Of a stretch of DNA of 5,924 nt, positions 5,833 to 5,924 are shown in pieces. Made by a program: the position numbers and the translations under genes. Source of the stretch: Streptococcus parasanguinis. Lineage in GTDB: Bacteria; Bacillota; Bacilli; Lactobacillales; Streptococcaceae. Numbering within the stretch: position 1 is the stretch's first letter; each line of letters begins with the position of its first letter. The stretch lies in the NCBI GenBank assembly GCA_018377375.1, contig JAGZZN010000081.1:1-5924 (forward strand), in the 5' to 3' direction. The notes beneath the pieces are model-generated. The model was not told the origin of the DNA. It was given only the letters and a program-made list of their open reading frames with translations, and searched no databases.

Positions 5833-5924
5833 GAGAGTGGGACAGAAATCGGTAATTCGTTAGAATTCGATTTCGTCGTCCCACCTCCGCACAGTTGAGT
5901 AGGGCTGTAAAAGCTGATGAAATC
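5833..5924. repeat. Streptococcal-type intergenic hairpin repeat, cut by the window edge
   Basis: Six bases after the exonuclease stop codon begins an element with a long interrupted stem. GTGGGAC (5837-5843) pairs with 5878-5884, GAAATCG (5845-5851) with 5868-5874 (one strand with a single-base and the other with a three-base bulge), and AATTC (5854-5858) with GAATT (5863-5867) around a four-base loop. No T tract follows, so it is not a typical intrinsic terminator, although it could protect the mRNA 3' end. From memory, very similar GTGGGACAGAAATCG elements recur between genes in oral streptococci. The copy number cannot be checked here. The part after 5884 continues beyond the window. Confidence 0.6.

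Overview
The window reads as chromosomal DNA of a Streptococcus, most likely of the mitis/sanguinis group. The reasons are a streptococcal PepX, a CppA-family protein, a RocS-type chromosome segregation protein, AAGGAG-type ribosome binding sites, and an intergenic repeat at the right end of a kind I remember from oral streptococci. The species cannot be fixed by reading alone. No phage, insertion sequence, CRISPR array, tRNA or rRNA is visible.

Left part, minus strand (1-2262). Two transcription units run leftward. A membrane protein of 425 residues (914-2191) starts at TTG and ends in a 14-bp hairpin terminator directly after its stop codon. Beyond that terminator, cppA (40-807) has its own promoter, whose -35 box lies on a 14-bp palindrome. 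A further reading frame begins just after cppA and runs off the left edge, probably in the same operon.

Middle (2192-4581). A short divergent control region carries overlapping promoters for the leftward membrane protein and the rightward pepX. PepX is complete and has all three catalytic residues of the S15 family. It is a cytosolic enzyme of proline-peptide use, important for growth on casein or host peptides.

Right part, plus strand (4582-5924). A near-consensus extended -10 promoter drives rocS, a small HTH/coiled-coil/amphipathic-helix protein for chromosome segregation. A modest terminator separates it from a DEDDh 3'-5' exonuclease gene that has no obvious promoter of its own, so the two are probably linked by read-through. 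The window ends inside an intergenic hairpin repeat.

Most of this is ordinary core genome. The item most worth a second look is the membrane protein at 914-2191. It joins a six-helix DUF308/HdeD-like membrane domain to a C-terminal domain with the His ... Asn-Cys layout of permuted papain-like (DUF4105/NlpC-P60 type) hydrolases, a combination I do not know as a characterised system.
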